Assembly: GCF_000090795.2 (NCBI RefSeq)
Contig: NW_003546607.1
Coordinates: 18,335 to 82,334, forward strand
Origin: Amphimedon queenslandica
Lineage: Eukaryota > Porifera > Demospongiae > Haplosclerida > Niphatidae
Direction of reading: 5' to 3'
Length of the DNA stretch: 64,000 nucleotides
In this document: one piece after another, positions 36,190 to 49,167 of the stretch
Numbering within the stretch: the stretch's first letter is position 1
Layout of the letters: the number at the start of each line of letters is the position of its first letter
Translations under genes and position numbers: made by a program
The notes under the pieces: generated by a model
Told to the model about the DNA's origin: nothing
Database searches by the model: none
Seen by the model: only the letters and a program-made list of their open reading frames with translations

Positions 36190-38453
36190 ATGTCCTCCAA
36201 ACCGAGTGGGCATTATTTGGAGAGCAGCAGAAAGAGAGGCAGCCAGCAGTCACAGAGAGCGCCACAGCCGTCCTACAGAGGAACACAGCCCGCCCAGCAT
36301 AGCCCCCCGTACTATAGGAGACACACATATGCTATAGACCAGTACCTCTATGAGAAAGGACTCAAGAGAAAGTACATAGCTAAAGATGGCTCCTGTCTCT
36401 TTAGAGCTGTCTCAGAACAGGTTCGTAGCTATCAGTCAAAGTCCCTTACCCTCTCTTGCTCTTTCTCTGCCATTAGGTCTGGCTGGTACAAGCTCACCAT
36501 TGGACTCTGAGGAGACAGACTGCTATGTATATCAAGACAAGAAAGGATCGTTTTAAATCGGTAAGATAACATTTTAAGCCAATTTAAGGTTCATTACAAG
36601 TTGTTTTAAAAGCAGTTATAGATCTTCTACTTTATTTCTGTCACCTTTTCTAGTTCTTGACAGAGCCTGTCGATAAATATTGCTTCAGACTTAGCAACTC
36701 TTCGGTAAGAAACTTAACGATATGGACCTTCTTTGTCATTTTGTTTATTATTTTATTCCTCTCTTCTCTTCCTCTAAACTATTTATATACCATTATTTAT
36801 ATTTAATGATGGTTTTCTTTCTTTTTCTCTCTTCCTTTTCTCCCCTCCCTCCCTCCCTTGCTAGATGTGGGGTGGTGAGATGGAGCTTGTAGCTCTCTCC
36901 GAACTTCTCGATCGTCACATCATCGTCTACTCTGAAGAGAAAGGACAGACTAAAATCCGGGAATTCAATCATTCCGAATCTTCTGATAAAAACTCGGTAA
37001 ATAAACATTTATTATTCTATAATATTCTTGCCATGCACTGTATAGACACATGTGTTCATGTGTCTATTTATACATGTACATATTAAAGGAGTTTAATTGA
37101 TTGTTTTAATTGAATTACTTATCCATATTGCAGCTGCCTTTGTCCAGCTCTCTCCTCTAATGTTGCTGGCTTCATTCTTTGAGGCAAATTCTTTGAAGGG
37201 GGATTCCCTTTATTATTATTATATCTAGCCACAAGTTGTGGGGACATGTGCTGGACATGTACATGTATTTTACACATGTACATGGCACTGTATGCTCTCT
37301 CTCTCTCTCTTTCTCTCTCATAGATTAAACTAGCTTATACTGGTTCTAATCATTACGATGGAGTCTGGGCTGAGACTGATGAGAGACTATATGGATTTTG
37401 TCAAAGTAAAAACTGAAAAAAATTATTATTATTATTATCATCATCACAGGTCTTGTATATGATGTCTTGTACAGTGCGGTATTCAAGAACTCTTCTTTGG
37501 TATCAAAATCCCGTCAGTTGTCTCTTGGCCAGACGATGACTCCAAGTTATGGTCCTCCGGATCTTTTGAAGGCTTTATCGATGTACGTGTTCTCAAATAT
37601 CCCAATAGAACACGCAAGAATGGAGAGGAATGGTAAGTAGAATATGTAAAAAGGTATAAAAGGTTTTAGTTGAATAGTTTAGTAAATCAATGAATAATTT
37701 GTAATTTAATTTATGGCCCCTCCCTAAATTTGCTAAAATTGGTACACATGTAATAGAAATTGAATGCCTTTTAGTTTTAATTGAAATTGAGAATCGAAAC
37801 GAAAGATCAATGTAATATCTTTGGTTATGCAGCTGTGTGGCACCTGTTCTTATTGTTATTCCCCTCCTTCATTGCTTTAGATCGAGAGTATCGCGACAGG
37901 CAGTTTGCAAGTTCTCTTCAATACAAAGTCGGAACTATATGTGACGTAAGCTACTATATTAACAGCTGCTATTACATATACTGTCACTATTACTATTATT
38001 GTTATTATTATTTTGTGTCCATTGAAGGTGTCTGTTGATAATGATTTGTTTCGTGCTGAAATCATTGACAACCGTGACTACTCCAGAATAAAAGTAAGAG
38101 CTAGTGTATCTGATTCTGCACTTCTACAAAATTGGGCCAAAAACCATGTACTGTACTATATTCATGTAGTGCGGGGTATCTCTTCAACAATTGCTAGGAG
38201 ACAATTCTCCCATTTTTTATAATTTCTTCTTGATGTATATATGTACATGTGCTTTGCATTTCAATAAATACACGTGTGCAATTTGTTGTCTTTTTTTTCT
38301 CTTTAGGTGAAATTTATTGATAATGGAAGAAAGTAAGTTGGTCATACATTGTTGTATGTATCAACTTTTTATTATTTTGACATTGCCTTAGGCCAATGAT
38401 AGTGTCAGCTAAGCAAATCTTTTTTGGTCACAGCAAGAAAAGCACAGGCAAGC

Positions 38454-38491
<38 letters not shown>

Positions 38492-41427
38492 CAATTTTTT
38501 TGTAGGAGGGAGGGATCAAAGGAGAGGGTACTCTGGTTCAAGGGTCCAATCCGAGGGTAGTACCTCAAGGAGGGAAGAACCTAAAAACGAGAGACCTCCC
38601 CGGGAGACAAAGGACTTTGAGAGAGACCGAAAGTCAAGACAGTCGAAACCGAACAATGAAAGTAGTGGCCCAGCTCCAGAGAAGAGAGAAACAAGGGGGG
38701 GAAGTGGCGGGGGTAAGGGTGAGGGGAGAATGACCTCGCCAAAACCTCCTAACCCCAAGATAAGCGATCGGAGACAACCAGTGAATCATTCTAAGGAAAG
38801 AGGAGAGAGAGAAGGGCTCAGACAAAGAGACAAGAAAGAAGTGGATAGAGGAGCAAAAGGAAGCGGTGATAATAGAAGAGATGCTGTTAAAGAAAGAGCT
38901 TCTACTCGCGGGGAAACTGTTACGAAAACTAACGAAGGGATCTCGAAAGAAAAGCCGTCTAATAAGAGACCGGGGGAAGGAAAAGGAGGCGTGGCCCGGG
39001 AGGAAAAGGGAAAGGGAAGCAACGAGAAAGAGGAGAGAGTTCCAAACTCGGAAAGCGAGAAAGTGCTGCAAAGTGAGACTAAACCGTCTCAGAACGGAAA
39101 CACGTCAAGAACCGACGACCCAAAGGAAACTACCACTTCTTCTCACCCTGAGCAATATCAACAGAGACAGAGTCCGATTGAACAAGCCCCACCCACAGCA
39201 ATCCCTCCTCTTTTACCACCAGGGATCACCAAAGTGGACGAACCACACCCACCAATTAACATAGAGCAGCGAGGTCTGATATACCAAATGGCCCATGGAG
39301 ATGGTAATACTTATTACATACACTCAACTGGCATTGCTCCAGAAGCAGCTGCAGCAGGTGGAGGGTACCTCTACCCGGTGGACGTCTTCTCGTCGACTAG
39401 TAACAATCATATACTAGTAACATCTGGTGCTTCTAGTCTCCACCCACAGCCACACCCCCAACCTTATTTCTCCGAAGCCCCAGAGTGCGAGTGGCCTATA
39501 CTAGTACAGGATAGCCGTAGTTCTGCTAGTAGTAACTCCAAGGTTGTGGCGGTCGACCAGTTGCATCCAAAGTCCCTCCACATTGACGGTCCACCTCCAC
39601 AGCCTCCGCCTGAGACTATGTTTGCCGTCCCGCCTACACATCAGAATGTGGGCGTGGTCCAGACGTCACCTCACGTGGCGACAACTCAAAACATCTTCTC
39701 AACTGATCTAGCTCCTCCTCTTCATCTGCTACACAACAGAACGCAAGGTAAGATTATAGTGTATGTGTAGATGTCCTTCTGTTATAAGGATAAGGATCAG
39801 GATTAGGATATAGAGGGTGGGGAGAGTAGGAGATTCTGTGAAAGTCAATAATATTCACTCACTACAGTTTCCATTAGACTTTACTACTGTAGTACCTGTT
39901 CATTCATCAGTGTAGTAGTATCTATACATCCACACACTCATGTTGTTATTATTACTATAATCTCAAAGTAGTACTCTCTCTCAGTTTTTCATGCCCATAA
40001 TGTAATGAATATACATGTACATGTACGTGTGCAGTAAATGTGCTTTCATTGTGTTCTTTGCATGTGTCAGGTCAGGTAATACCACGTCTGCTATTAATTT
40101 TTGCTGCATGTTTGTTTGTGTTTTAGTTCCTTTTTGTAGTATTAATTTGGATAGTATGAGCTTATACAGGCCAATACAATTATAAAACATGCATGCAATC
40201 AAATTTGCACAATTGCTCCAAAATCCGGTAAAACCCCCTGTACTGTAGTACAGGGTCTTGGGCTGAATTTTGTGAAAATTGAAAAGAGAGGATTCTCCAT
40301 TTTTATAATACATGTACATGTATTGTGTGATTAAAAATAATATTTATTATTATTTAATTTTTATAGAGGACAAGCAGGTCTTCATGTTTGAATATGCCCA
40401 GCAGTGTCTCAGCTGCTATTTCAACTCTGCCATTGGAGACCAGTCCGACCTTGAAGACCTGATCGAGGAGCTTCTCGCAATGTCACTGGAAGAGTTCCTT
40501 TCCTCTCCTCCTCGCTATTCTGACGGAGAACTCTCAACCACTAGTCCTGATAATAGTGAGCTGACAGACGAGAGAGAGGTAACTCCACTTAGACTTGTCC
40601 TGAAAACCGAAGAGACCGTTTCGCCGTCTAGTACGTCCGATGACCAGCTTCCGCCGCCACCTCGTGAGCCTACGCCGGTCGGAGAAGAGACAACGGAGGA
40701 GACAGTGGTTAATGGTAAAGAGGCTGAGACTAACGGTGATGGTGAGATTGTGAAGGAGGAGGAGGAGGAGGGAGAGGGAGAAGAAGGACAGGAAGTAGAA
40801 GAGGTGGAGGATGAGGGTATGAAGACATATATGTCACTGCCTCATCCTGGTGCTAGCCCTTTCATGATGCCATATCAGCCGTTCATACCAATGATGTATT
40901 CAATGGGTCCTCAATTCTTTGGGTATCATCATCCTTATCGTATGCCAGCTCCCATGATGTTTCCTCCTCCTTACTTTATGCACCCACCTCCTCATATTGT
41001 TCCTCCTGAACCTCAAGAAGAGATCAATAATGATCTTACTGATGATGGGGACACGCCTCTTTCTCAGCCCGAGTTTAAGGCCACGCCTCCAGAGTCTAAA
41101 CCGGCGGCCGTGGATGTGAGTGAAGTCCCTGTTGTAGCAAAGGAAAAGTCGTCGTCTCCATCTCCTCGTCCCTCTCCTTCTCCTCCTCCCCCGGTCGCTA
41201 GGCAACCGGATAAACAGGTCCAACCCCCTCGTCAGCGTAATAATAATAATACTCACGAAACTCGTCACCGTAGCAACCAGGACTCTCGTAGCCATAGCAA
41301 CCACGATTCCTATCACCGTGGTAACCATGAGCGTACGTCGAAAGGCCAAAAGAGTAATAGATCTTACGAGGCTCGTTATAGCAGGAATTTTACGAATCGG
41401 AGCCATCAGAATCAGGCGAAACAATGA
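36190..41427 (+). CDS. OTUD4: OTUD4-like deubiquitinase (OTU + Tudor)
   Basis: ATG at 36190. The OTU domain: YLYEKGLKRKYIAKDGSCLF, followed by RAVSEQ (Asp and catalytic Cys of DGSC), then RFKSFLTEPVDKYCFRL, MWGGEMELVALSELLDRHII and GSNHYDGVW (catalytic His). A linker with LVYDVLYSAVFKNSS follows. A Tudor-like domain comes next (DREYRDRQFASSLQYKVGTI, DNRDYSRIKVKFIDNGRKP). The rest is low-complexity: an Arg/Lys/Glu-rich exon (38507-39748) and a last exon (40366-41427) with an acidic stretch, a Met/Pro/Tyr-rich patch and an Arg/His/Asn-rich C-terminus, probably disordered and RNA-binding. OTUD4 cleaves K48/K63 ubiquitin chains and associates with RNA granules. The intron at about 38446-38506 appears to use a GC donor (ACAG|GCAAGC) and holds an AAT array. 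It is divergent from RANGAP1. Confidence 0.87.
40195..40322. repeat. Degenerate fragment related to the intronic repeat
   Basis: CCCCTGTACTGTAGTACAGGG and nearby AT-rich blocks recall the palindromic core of the ~177-bp family. A single diverged fragment in the OTUD4 intron before the last exon. Confidence 0.5.
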
Positions 41428-41817
41428 TTGAGAATCAGATTGTGAACTTGCATACACACGTACTATCATACATGTACATATACATACATTCTGATCAGTT
41501 TATTCATTAATTATTACTACCTTGCCTTGTGTTGGTTTTGTCTTGTTTGTGGTGTATAATTATTCTATTAAACAACAACAACAACAACATGCATTTATTA
41601 TATTATCCACTATTAAAAGTTATTTATAATAATTATTATTATTATTAATGTGAAATGACATGTGAATAGATATCAGTATTCATTTCTGAAACATTAAAAA
41701 TCAGCAAAAAAGTCCAATATTGATATTCACATCTTTTAGTCATTTTTCGTGAACTGACTCTACCATACTTCCATTTTGATTAATCTTTTTAATTTAAAAA
41801 TACAACTAAGATTAAGG
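41428..41817. other. Convergent interval, OTUD4 / HAD gene
   Basis: 390 bp of 3' UTR and spacer with CAA and ATT short arrays. No gene is seen. Confidence 0.6.
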
Positions 41818-43250
<1,433 letters not shown>

Positions 43251-43397
43251 TGCAAAAAGTGAGCCACACCTTTAAATTAGCCACGCCTTTCAATTCGAAT
43301 TGCCACGTGATAGCATGTGGGTAATGAAATGATGAACAAAATTGATGGTGAAATATTATTATATCGATTAAATTGTCTGCTAATTGATATTTTCTAG

Positions 43398-43804
43398 TTA
43401 TTTCAAACTTCTGAGCCACTCTTTCCAGCAGAATTCAGGAAATATCAAATTAATTTCTTTCATAGCATTTTCAACACTGTCAGATCCATGTACGCTATTT
43501 TGAGTATCACAGAGTCCAAATCTTCCTCTGATGCTAGCAGGAGAGTCTCTCTTAGCTCTGATAACAGTGAAAAGCATTCATCTAGCACTAATAATGCTTA
43601 CATGCATGGTTTAGTGGGTCCCATTAGTCTCCTCCATCTTTTAATTGCATCTTCTCCTCCTAATATGACACCATTGATATCACTGGACTGCATGTAAGTA
43701 GTCAATCTCTCAAAATAGAATCTTCCTAAAGCAAAAAGGAAGAAAAAACATCTAAGACTATCCAGTGAAAATTTACACTGCATGCATCACCTAACAAATG
43801 TATC

Positions 43805-43851
<47 letters not shown>

Positions 43852-44416
43852 GTTATTGCAATTTTATAGGACTAGATATGAGAAGGAGAAACAGATAGTA
43901 GTAGAGGTCCAGTAGAAGGGAGTAGTCCTAAAGGAATGACAGGGTGTAGCCCTGCCATCCAGTACATAAATACAGAAAAGAAAAGGAAAAGGAGTCAAGA
44001 GGAGGAGAGAAAAGAGGATGGGAGAGATATACATAAACAATTAGAGCATGGACAGACTGTGTGTAGAGTGTGTGAATCAGAAGAATTAAAAACATTTGTA
44101 AATTTGTCAATAAAATGGGATGTAATTAGTTCCTTAAAACTTGGGATAGACATATTTAGGATACTGTATTAGTATACTTACCATTGTGTTCTTCATAGAA
44201 TTTTTCAGCTTCTTTAAGGCTCAGTCTTAAAGTTTTTCTGCAAACAATCGAGAGTCCTTCCTTCTCTATCATTCTACACACAAGCTGTACAGAAAATAGT
44301 AGATACAATAAAATTAAATCTACTAATTATTCTATAATTTTAAATACATTTAAAGAGACTGGCCTAGCAACTAAGTCTGGCTTGAATATTGCTAAAGTCA
44401 CTTGATAGTTGCACAT
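43398..44416 (-). CDS. NME6: Nucleoside diphosphate kinase 6
   Basis: Start MCNYQVTLAIFKPDLVARPV at 44416 (KPD substrate motif). Then LVCRMIEKEGLSIVCRKTLR, EAEKFYEEHN|GRFYFERLTT, GVILGGEDAIKRWRRLMGPT, and a last exon SIRGRFGLCDTQNSVHGSDS, then VENAMKEINLIFPEF. The active-site His lies in NSVHGSDS, so catalytic transfer of the gamma-phosphate between NTPs and NDPs is possible. The RGRFGLCDT and FPEF blocks and the insertion before them match group II NME6, which is mitochondrial in vertebrates, over NME1-4. Introns carry an ATT array (43807-43852). Divergent from RPL21 by 110 bp. Confidence 0.92.
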
Positions 44417-44526
44417 TTTAGGAGTGGGTGTGGCACCAAAATTAATAACTAGAAACTTTATAACTACTCTGAGCATGCGTGGTTGGTCTCCTTTCACGTG
44501 GTTCTGTCAAGGACAAGAGAACCAAG
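44417..44526. promoter_or_regulatory. Divergent promoter NME6 / RPL21, with a TOP-like tract
   Basis: 110 bp. It contains GCATGCG (44473-44479), a pyrimidine run TCTCCTTTC (44487-44495) that could be the 5' TOP start of RPL21 mRNA, and an E-box CACGTG (44495-44500). The transcription start is not known. Confidence 0.5.
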
Positions 44527-45509
44527 ATGGCTACCAAAGGTTATCGACGTGGTACTAGGCACCTTTTCTCCCGCCGTTTTAGGAAGAAGGGTAACTTAAG
44601 CCACTTATTTTTTAACTTTATAAATATTTTTATTTGACAGGAATGATAAAGCTGTCGACCTACATGAAAATTTATAAAGTTGGTGACTATGTCGACATAA
44701 AGGTACTATTATATATATATATATACACAAAAAGTGCATTCATTTTATTAATATTTTTGTATTTTTTTGTTCTCTGTGTTAGGTGAATGGTGCAGTACAT
44801 AAAGGTATGCCGTACAAATTCTATCACGGTAGAACAGGAAGAGTATTCAACATTAGCAAAAGAGCTGTTGGAGTAGAAGTGTCGAAACAAGTCCGGTAAA
44901 TATCCCAACGATAATATTGTGCGGCTTTAAACTTGGTTTAATTAAATTTCACGAAATGAAACTCTTTTTTTTGTCAAAATTTTAATCATTTTAAATTAAT
45001 TTCATCTATTTGTAATTTTCTAGTAATCGTATCATTAACAAGAGGATCCACGTTAGAGTTGAACATGTCAACCCTTCTCGCTGCCGGGAGGACTTCTATG
45101 CCAGACTCAAAGAAATCAAAGCCAAAAGAAGAGCAGCTCACGAAGAAAAGAGGAGAATCCTGGTACGCCAAGAATCACACGAAAATAGCAATAATAGTTA
45201 TTATAGTTGTAAAATATTATAATTGTAGAGAGAAAACTAATATATAATTTATGCTTCATTGTAAATGTATATTCTCTCTGCTTGAATTGTGAGCGTAATT
45301 CATGTATGTAGGGATTTTATGAGCAATGCTTGAAATATTTTGGTGGTTTTTGTATATTATATCCATTCTTATATAATGTCTACCTTTTTTGTTTTCAGCC
45401 TGGTGAGTTAAAAAGGAAGCCAGCTCAGCCACGAGAGGGACGTCTTGTCAAAATGAAAGGAAAAGAAGTTGAGGATTTAGAAGCAATCCCGTATGCATTT
45501 TTAGGATAG
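44527..45509 (+). CDS. RPL21: 60S ribosomal protein L21 (eL21)
   Basis: Start [20 protein letters not shown] at 44527, then [78 protein letters not shown] and a C-terminus [14 protein letters not shown], stop at 45507. About 160 residues, the usual length, in five exons. It is a structural component of the large ribosomal subunit. Vertebrate RPL21 introns host snoRNAs; I looked in these introns for C/D box signatures and saw none convincing. The first intron is under 60 bp. Confidence 0.97.
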
Positions 45510-45686
45510 AAATAACGAGAAAGGAACAACTTCTTGTAATTATTCTTTTCACAATAAATGAAGAAATTATGAAATTATACAGTACTATGTAAATAAAATA
45601 AATAATGAAGTAGGCGTGGTTAACCATTAACTAAATGGGCGTGGCCGACATCAAAATTTACGTCAAGTTTGTACTTCTTTATTGTC

Positions 45687-48600
45687 ATGTGGTTGTTTGG
45701 TCGTTCCTCTACATCAGATTCAGTCCAGTCGAGTGTTAGTGAGGCCACACACGCCGAGAGACAAAGAAATAAGCAACTAGTCTGGCTGAAGGAGGAGATA
45801 AAGGAGTATGTTAACGTTTTAGATACTGATATCATAGATATGACTCTGTTTTGACTTCTCCCCCGTCTTCTTTATTACATCCTCTTAGTGTGGCTGAACT
45901 AGAGCGTGACAGAAGGTACAGAGCAAGTTTCACAGTCCAAGGGAAAGCCGTTACACTAGAAATGTATTAAAACTACACATTCACACTCGAGTCTAGTTGA
46001 AATTGATAATAATATTTTACTTCGTCATTAGTGTATTTTTCGTCTCTTTAGTTTCTTATCGGACAGGTTTCCATTAGAAGGACCAGTTGTCACAGCGTCT
46101 CCTTACTTTACACATCCCTGGGTTGACCAGCAGGTGGGGAGAGAGAGAGAGAAGGAGGGAAAGGAAAGGAAAGGTGTATATGTAGATTGAAAGAGAATGG
46201 AGAATATAACGAAATGGATACTCAAGTGATTCTTGATTTCATTTATTTTTGTAGATGAGAGTTATTGGATGTCCATTACTCCAACAGGTTAGGCCATTAC
46301 TCAAATAATTATTGACAATTTGAAATATGCACAACATGTAAATATTATTGTTAAGAATGTTACAAATCACACTCTCCTTATGCAATAATTGATAATAGCT
46401 AGGTGTACTTCATTACTTTATATGCTATGTATTCTCTAATTTTATATATTTTTCTGCTACACTACTTACATGTTCTTTAAAATGTAGATGTACATGTACA
46501 TTATGTTTTGTTTTTTTTCCAGTTCACTGTACATTCAAACCTTGGTACTGCTATTAAACAAGTGATTGACGAACTGACCACTCATCCTCCTCTATTTGAT
46601 CCTCCATCATCAATGGCATCTTATCCTGTCCAGCCTCCTATGTAAGGACTATCAATTAATTAATCATTAATTAATTTAAACCCTGTACTATTGTGATTAT
46701 TATTTATGTTATTAATGACTCAGTGTGTTTTTAAAACGTGTCTATCAATATCCAATGGATCATGACAAACTGAAGTACTTCTGTTTGTTTTCTTATAATT
46801 TAAATAACAATAACATTACAGTTGGCTTATAATATATCCTTGAACTATTATTAATTTTTGCTAACATTGCAACTTCATTAATTTATAGTATGTTCATTTA
46901 CTCTCTCATTCTCATTCTCTCTCATTCTCATTCTCATTCTCATTCTTCTAGTCCGGTTCCATACAGTGGGCCTGGTCCCAGTTCTTTTGTCCCTCCTACC
47001 AGTACTGGCCCTTTTTCTCCTTCCTTTGCTCCTTTCTCTTATTCTTCAATGCCTCAGCCTGTCCCAATGCCTTCTAATCCTTCACCTCCAGTAGCTACTA
47101 GGGGGATGCCCTCTTCTTCTTCTTCCTCCTCCTCCTCTTCTATTTCAAGGAGACTAAGTTATTCAATACCAGAAAAAATGCCTGGAATATCTGATAAAAG
47201 GTATTCTGTACTTTATAATAAAGATTCTGGGTATTTTAACATTGTGGTGCTTCTTTCTTTCTCTCTCCTCTTTTCTGCTAGCAATGAAGAATTGGAAAAG
47301 TATTTAAATGATGAAGATTCTGTAGTTTTAATAGATCAATATATATCGAAACTTGACGTTGTAAGTTGCTATATACGAATGCACATTTTGGCTGACGTCC
47401 AAGCCCATATAGTTAATGGTAGTGTAGTATTTTTAATTACTTGTATGCAAATTTTGACTGCTGAATCATAATGGCCTCTTGTTTCAAGCTATAGTCCTTC
47501 TTATATGTATTTTGTTGTTTCTGCAGATAAAGAGAGTTCAGTCTGAAATGGAGTCCTTATTTCAGGAGAATGAAGAACTATCAAGTGAGATTCACGAACT
47601 GCATGTTACTCATTAATTTATTCTGTTTTTTCTTGTTTTAATTATATCAGAACAAAATATTGACAAGGAACCAACAATTCAATCGCAATGGAGTTCATTG
47701 CAAGAAAAAGTTTGACATACTTTTTTCTGCATTGTTAATAATAAATTATTTATTATTTTTTAGCATATTGAATTGCAGAGTTTAAAGGAGAGATATGACA
47801 AAATAATTAAGAAACAATCTCAACTAGTTGAAGTGAGTAATGCCTTTATGAAATGGGCCAAAATTTGAAAAGTTCCCTGTACTATAGCCCATGGTTTTTC
47901 CGAAAAATGGCTCGAAAATGACCCCCAATTTTCATTACATTTTCTGATACATATTGATGTACTTAAGCTGTGTAGAAAGTTTGAGCCAATTCCGATTTCA
48001 ATTTTTCAAGTTATGGCCATTTGAAAAAATGGGCCAAAATCTGGAAAGTTCCCTGTACTATAGCCCATGGTTTTTTCCAAAAAATGGCTCCGAAATCACC
48101 CCTAATTTTTATTACATTTTCTGATACATATTGATGTACTTATGCTGTGTAGAAAGTTTGAAGTGATTCCAACTTTAATTTTTCAAGTTACGGCCATTTT
48201 AAGAAAGTGCCAAAATTTTGAAAAAATCCCTGTACTATAGCCCATGTTTTTTTTCCAAAAAAATGGCTCCGAAATCACTCCCAATTTTTACTCCATTTTC
48301 TGATACATATTGGTGTACTTATGCTATGTAGAAAGTTTGAGCCAATTCCGACTTCAATTTTTTGAGTTATGGTCATTTTAAGAAATCGGCCAATTTATTT
48401 CTGCATGTACATGTACTGTTATTCTTAGCTCATTCTTTTTTCACTGTTTCTTATGCAGAAATATGACAGTGCCCGTGCCACTATGCAACTAAAGACACTC
48501 TCTCAAGAAACTGATACTAATTCTGACATAATAGCTGATGATTTTCTAGAACAGAAAATGGACTGTTCAAGTTACCTACAGAAATTTCTTCAAGAAAGAA

Positions 48601-48800
48601 AGGTAGTCTAACATTATAGATTGACAAAGATGAAAAATACTTTTTCAAATTTTAGCACCATCATTTAAATGATTTACATGCTATTATTATTGTTATTTTT
48701 TTAATTTTTAATGTATGTTAGTTTATTTTTTCTCATTGCTTTCTAGCTGTATCATTTAAGAAGTGCAAAACTAGAAATGTTGAAGTATCAAAGGTCATAG
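45687..48800 (+). CDS. VPS37A: VPS37A, ESCRT-I subunit
   Basis: Start MWLFGRSSTSDSVQSSVSEA at 45687; then QRNKQLVWLKEEIKE, VAELERDRRYRASFTVQGKA and FPLEGPVVTASPYFTHPWVD, an N-terminal UEV-like domain as in VPS37A. Next IGCPLLQQFTVHSNLGTAIK, followed by QVIDELTTHPPLF, a Pro/Ser-rich linker (46950-47140), and the Mod(r) coiled-coil domain: SNEELEKYLNDEDSVVLIDQ, RVQSEMESLFQENEELS, SDIIADDFLEQKMDCSSYLQ, KFLQERKLYHLRSAKLEML. Stop at 48798. ESCRT-I sorts ubiquitinated cargo at endosomes and acts in cytokinesis and autophagosome closure. The UEV-like head separates it from VPS37B/C/D. The intron at about 47835-48459 carries a repeat array. Confidence 0.9.
47845..48400 (-). repeat. Intronic tandem array of the ~177-bp repeat (VPS37A intron)
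   Basis: Three copies in reverse orientation (blocks CCCTGTACTATAGCCCATGG, CATTTTCTGATACATATTGA, TCAATTTTTCAAGTTATGGC). Confidence 0.93.
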
Positions 48801-49167
48801 ACATATCATAATGCAACACTTAGTGATTACATATTGTCTTAATATTCATAGAGTTATTGATTATTGTTTTATTTATGTGTGAATTTTCTATTCCTTTTTT
48901 TCAAGATGGCAGTGTTTTAGCTGTATTATAGTACAATCATTGGATAATGATAATTATTACACAAATCATGTATATGTAAAATGTAAGTAGAACCTACAGT
49001 ACAAAAATAAATACATGTACATGTTTATTTGCATTATATTGAAACTTCAAGTTAATACAACTATAATAGTAGGAAATTATTGTTTGATTATTATAATTAT
49101 TTTCATATTAATAGTAATGTTTATAATGATAAGATAATTCTTGTTCTCATAGCTGTCATTGCAATCA
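48801..49167. other. Convergent interval, VPS37A / IFT81
   Basis: 367 bp of AT-rich 3' UTR and spacer with one ACATGTACATGT palindrome (49013-49024). No gene is seen. Confidence 0.6.

Noticed and set aside
44590-45400. snoRNA genes in RPL21 introns
   Set aside because: Vertebrate RPL21 hosts snoRNAs, but no paired C and D boxes or H/ACA signature with a terminal stem was visible here.
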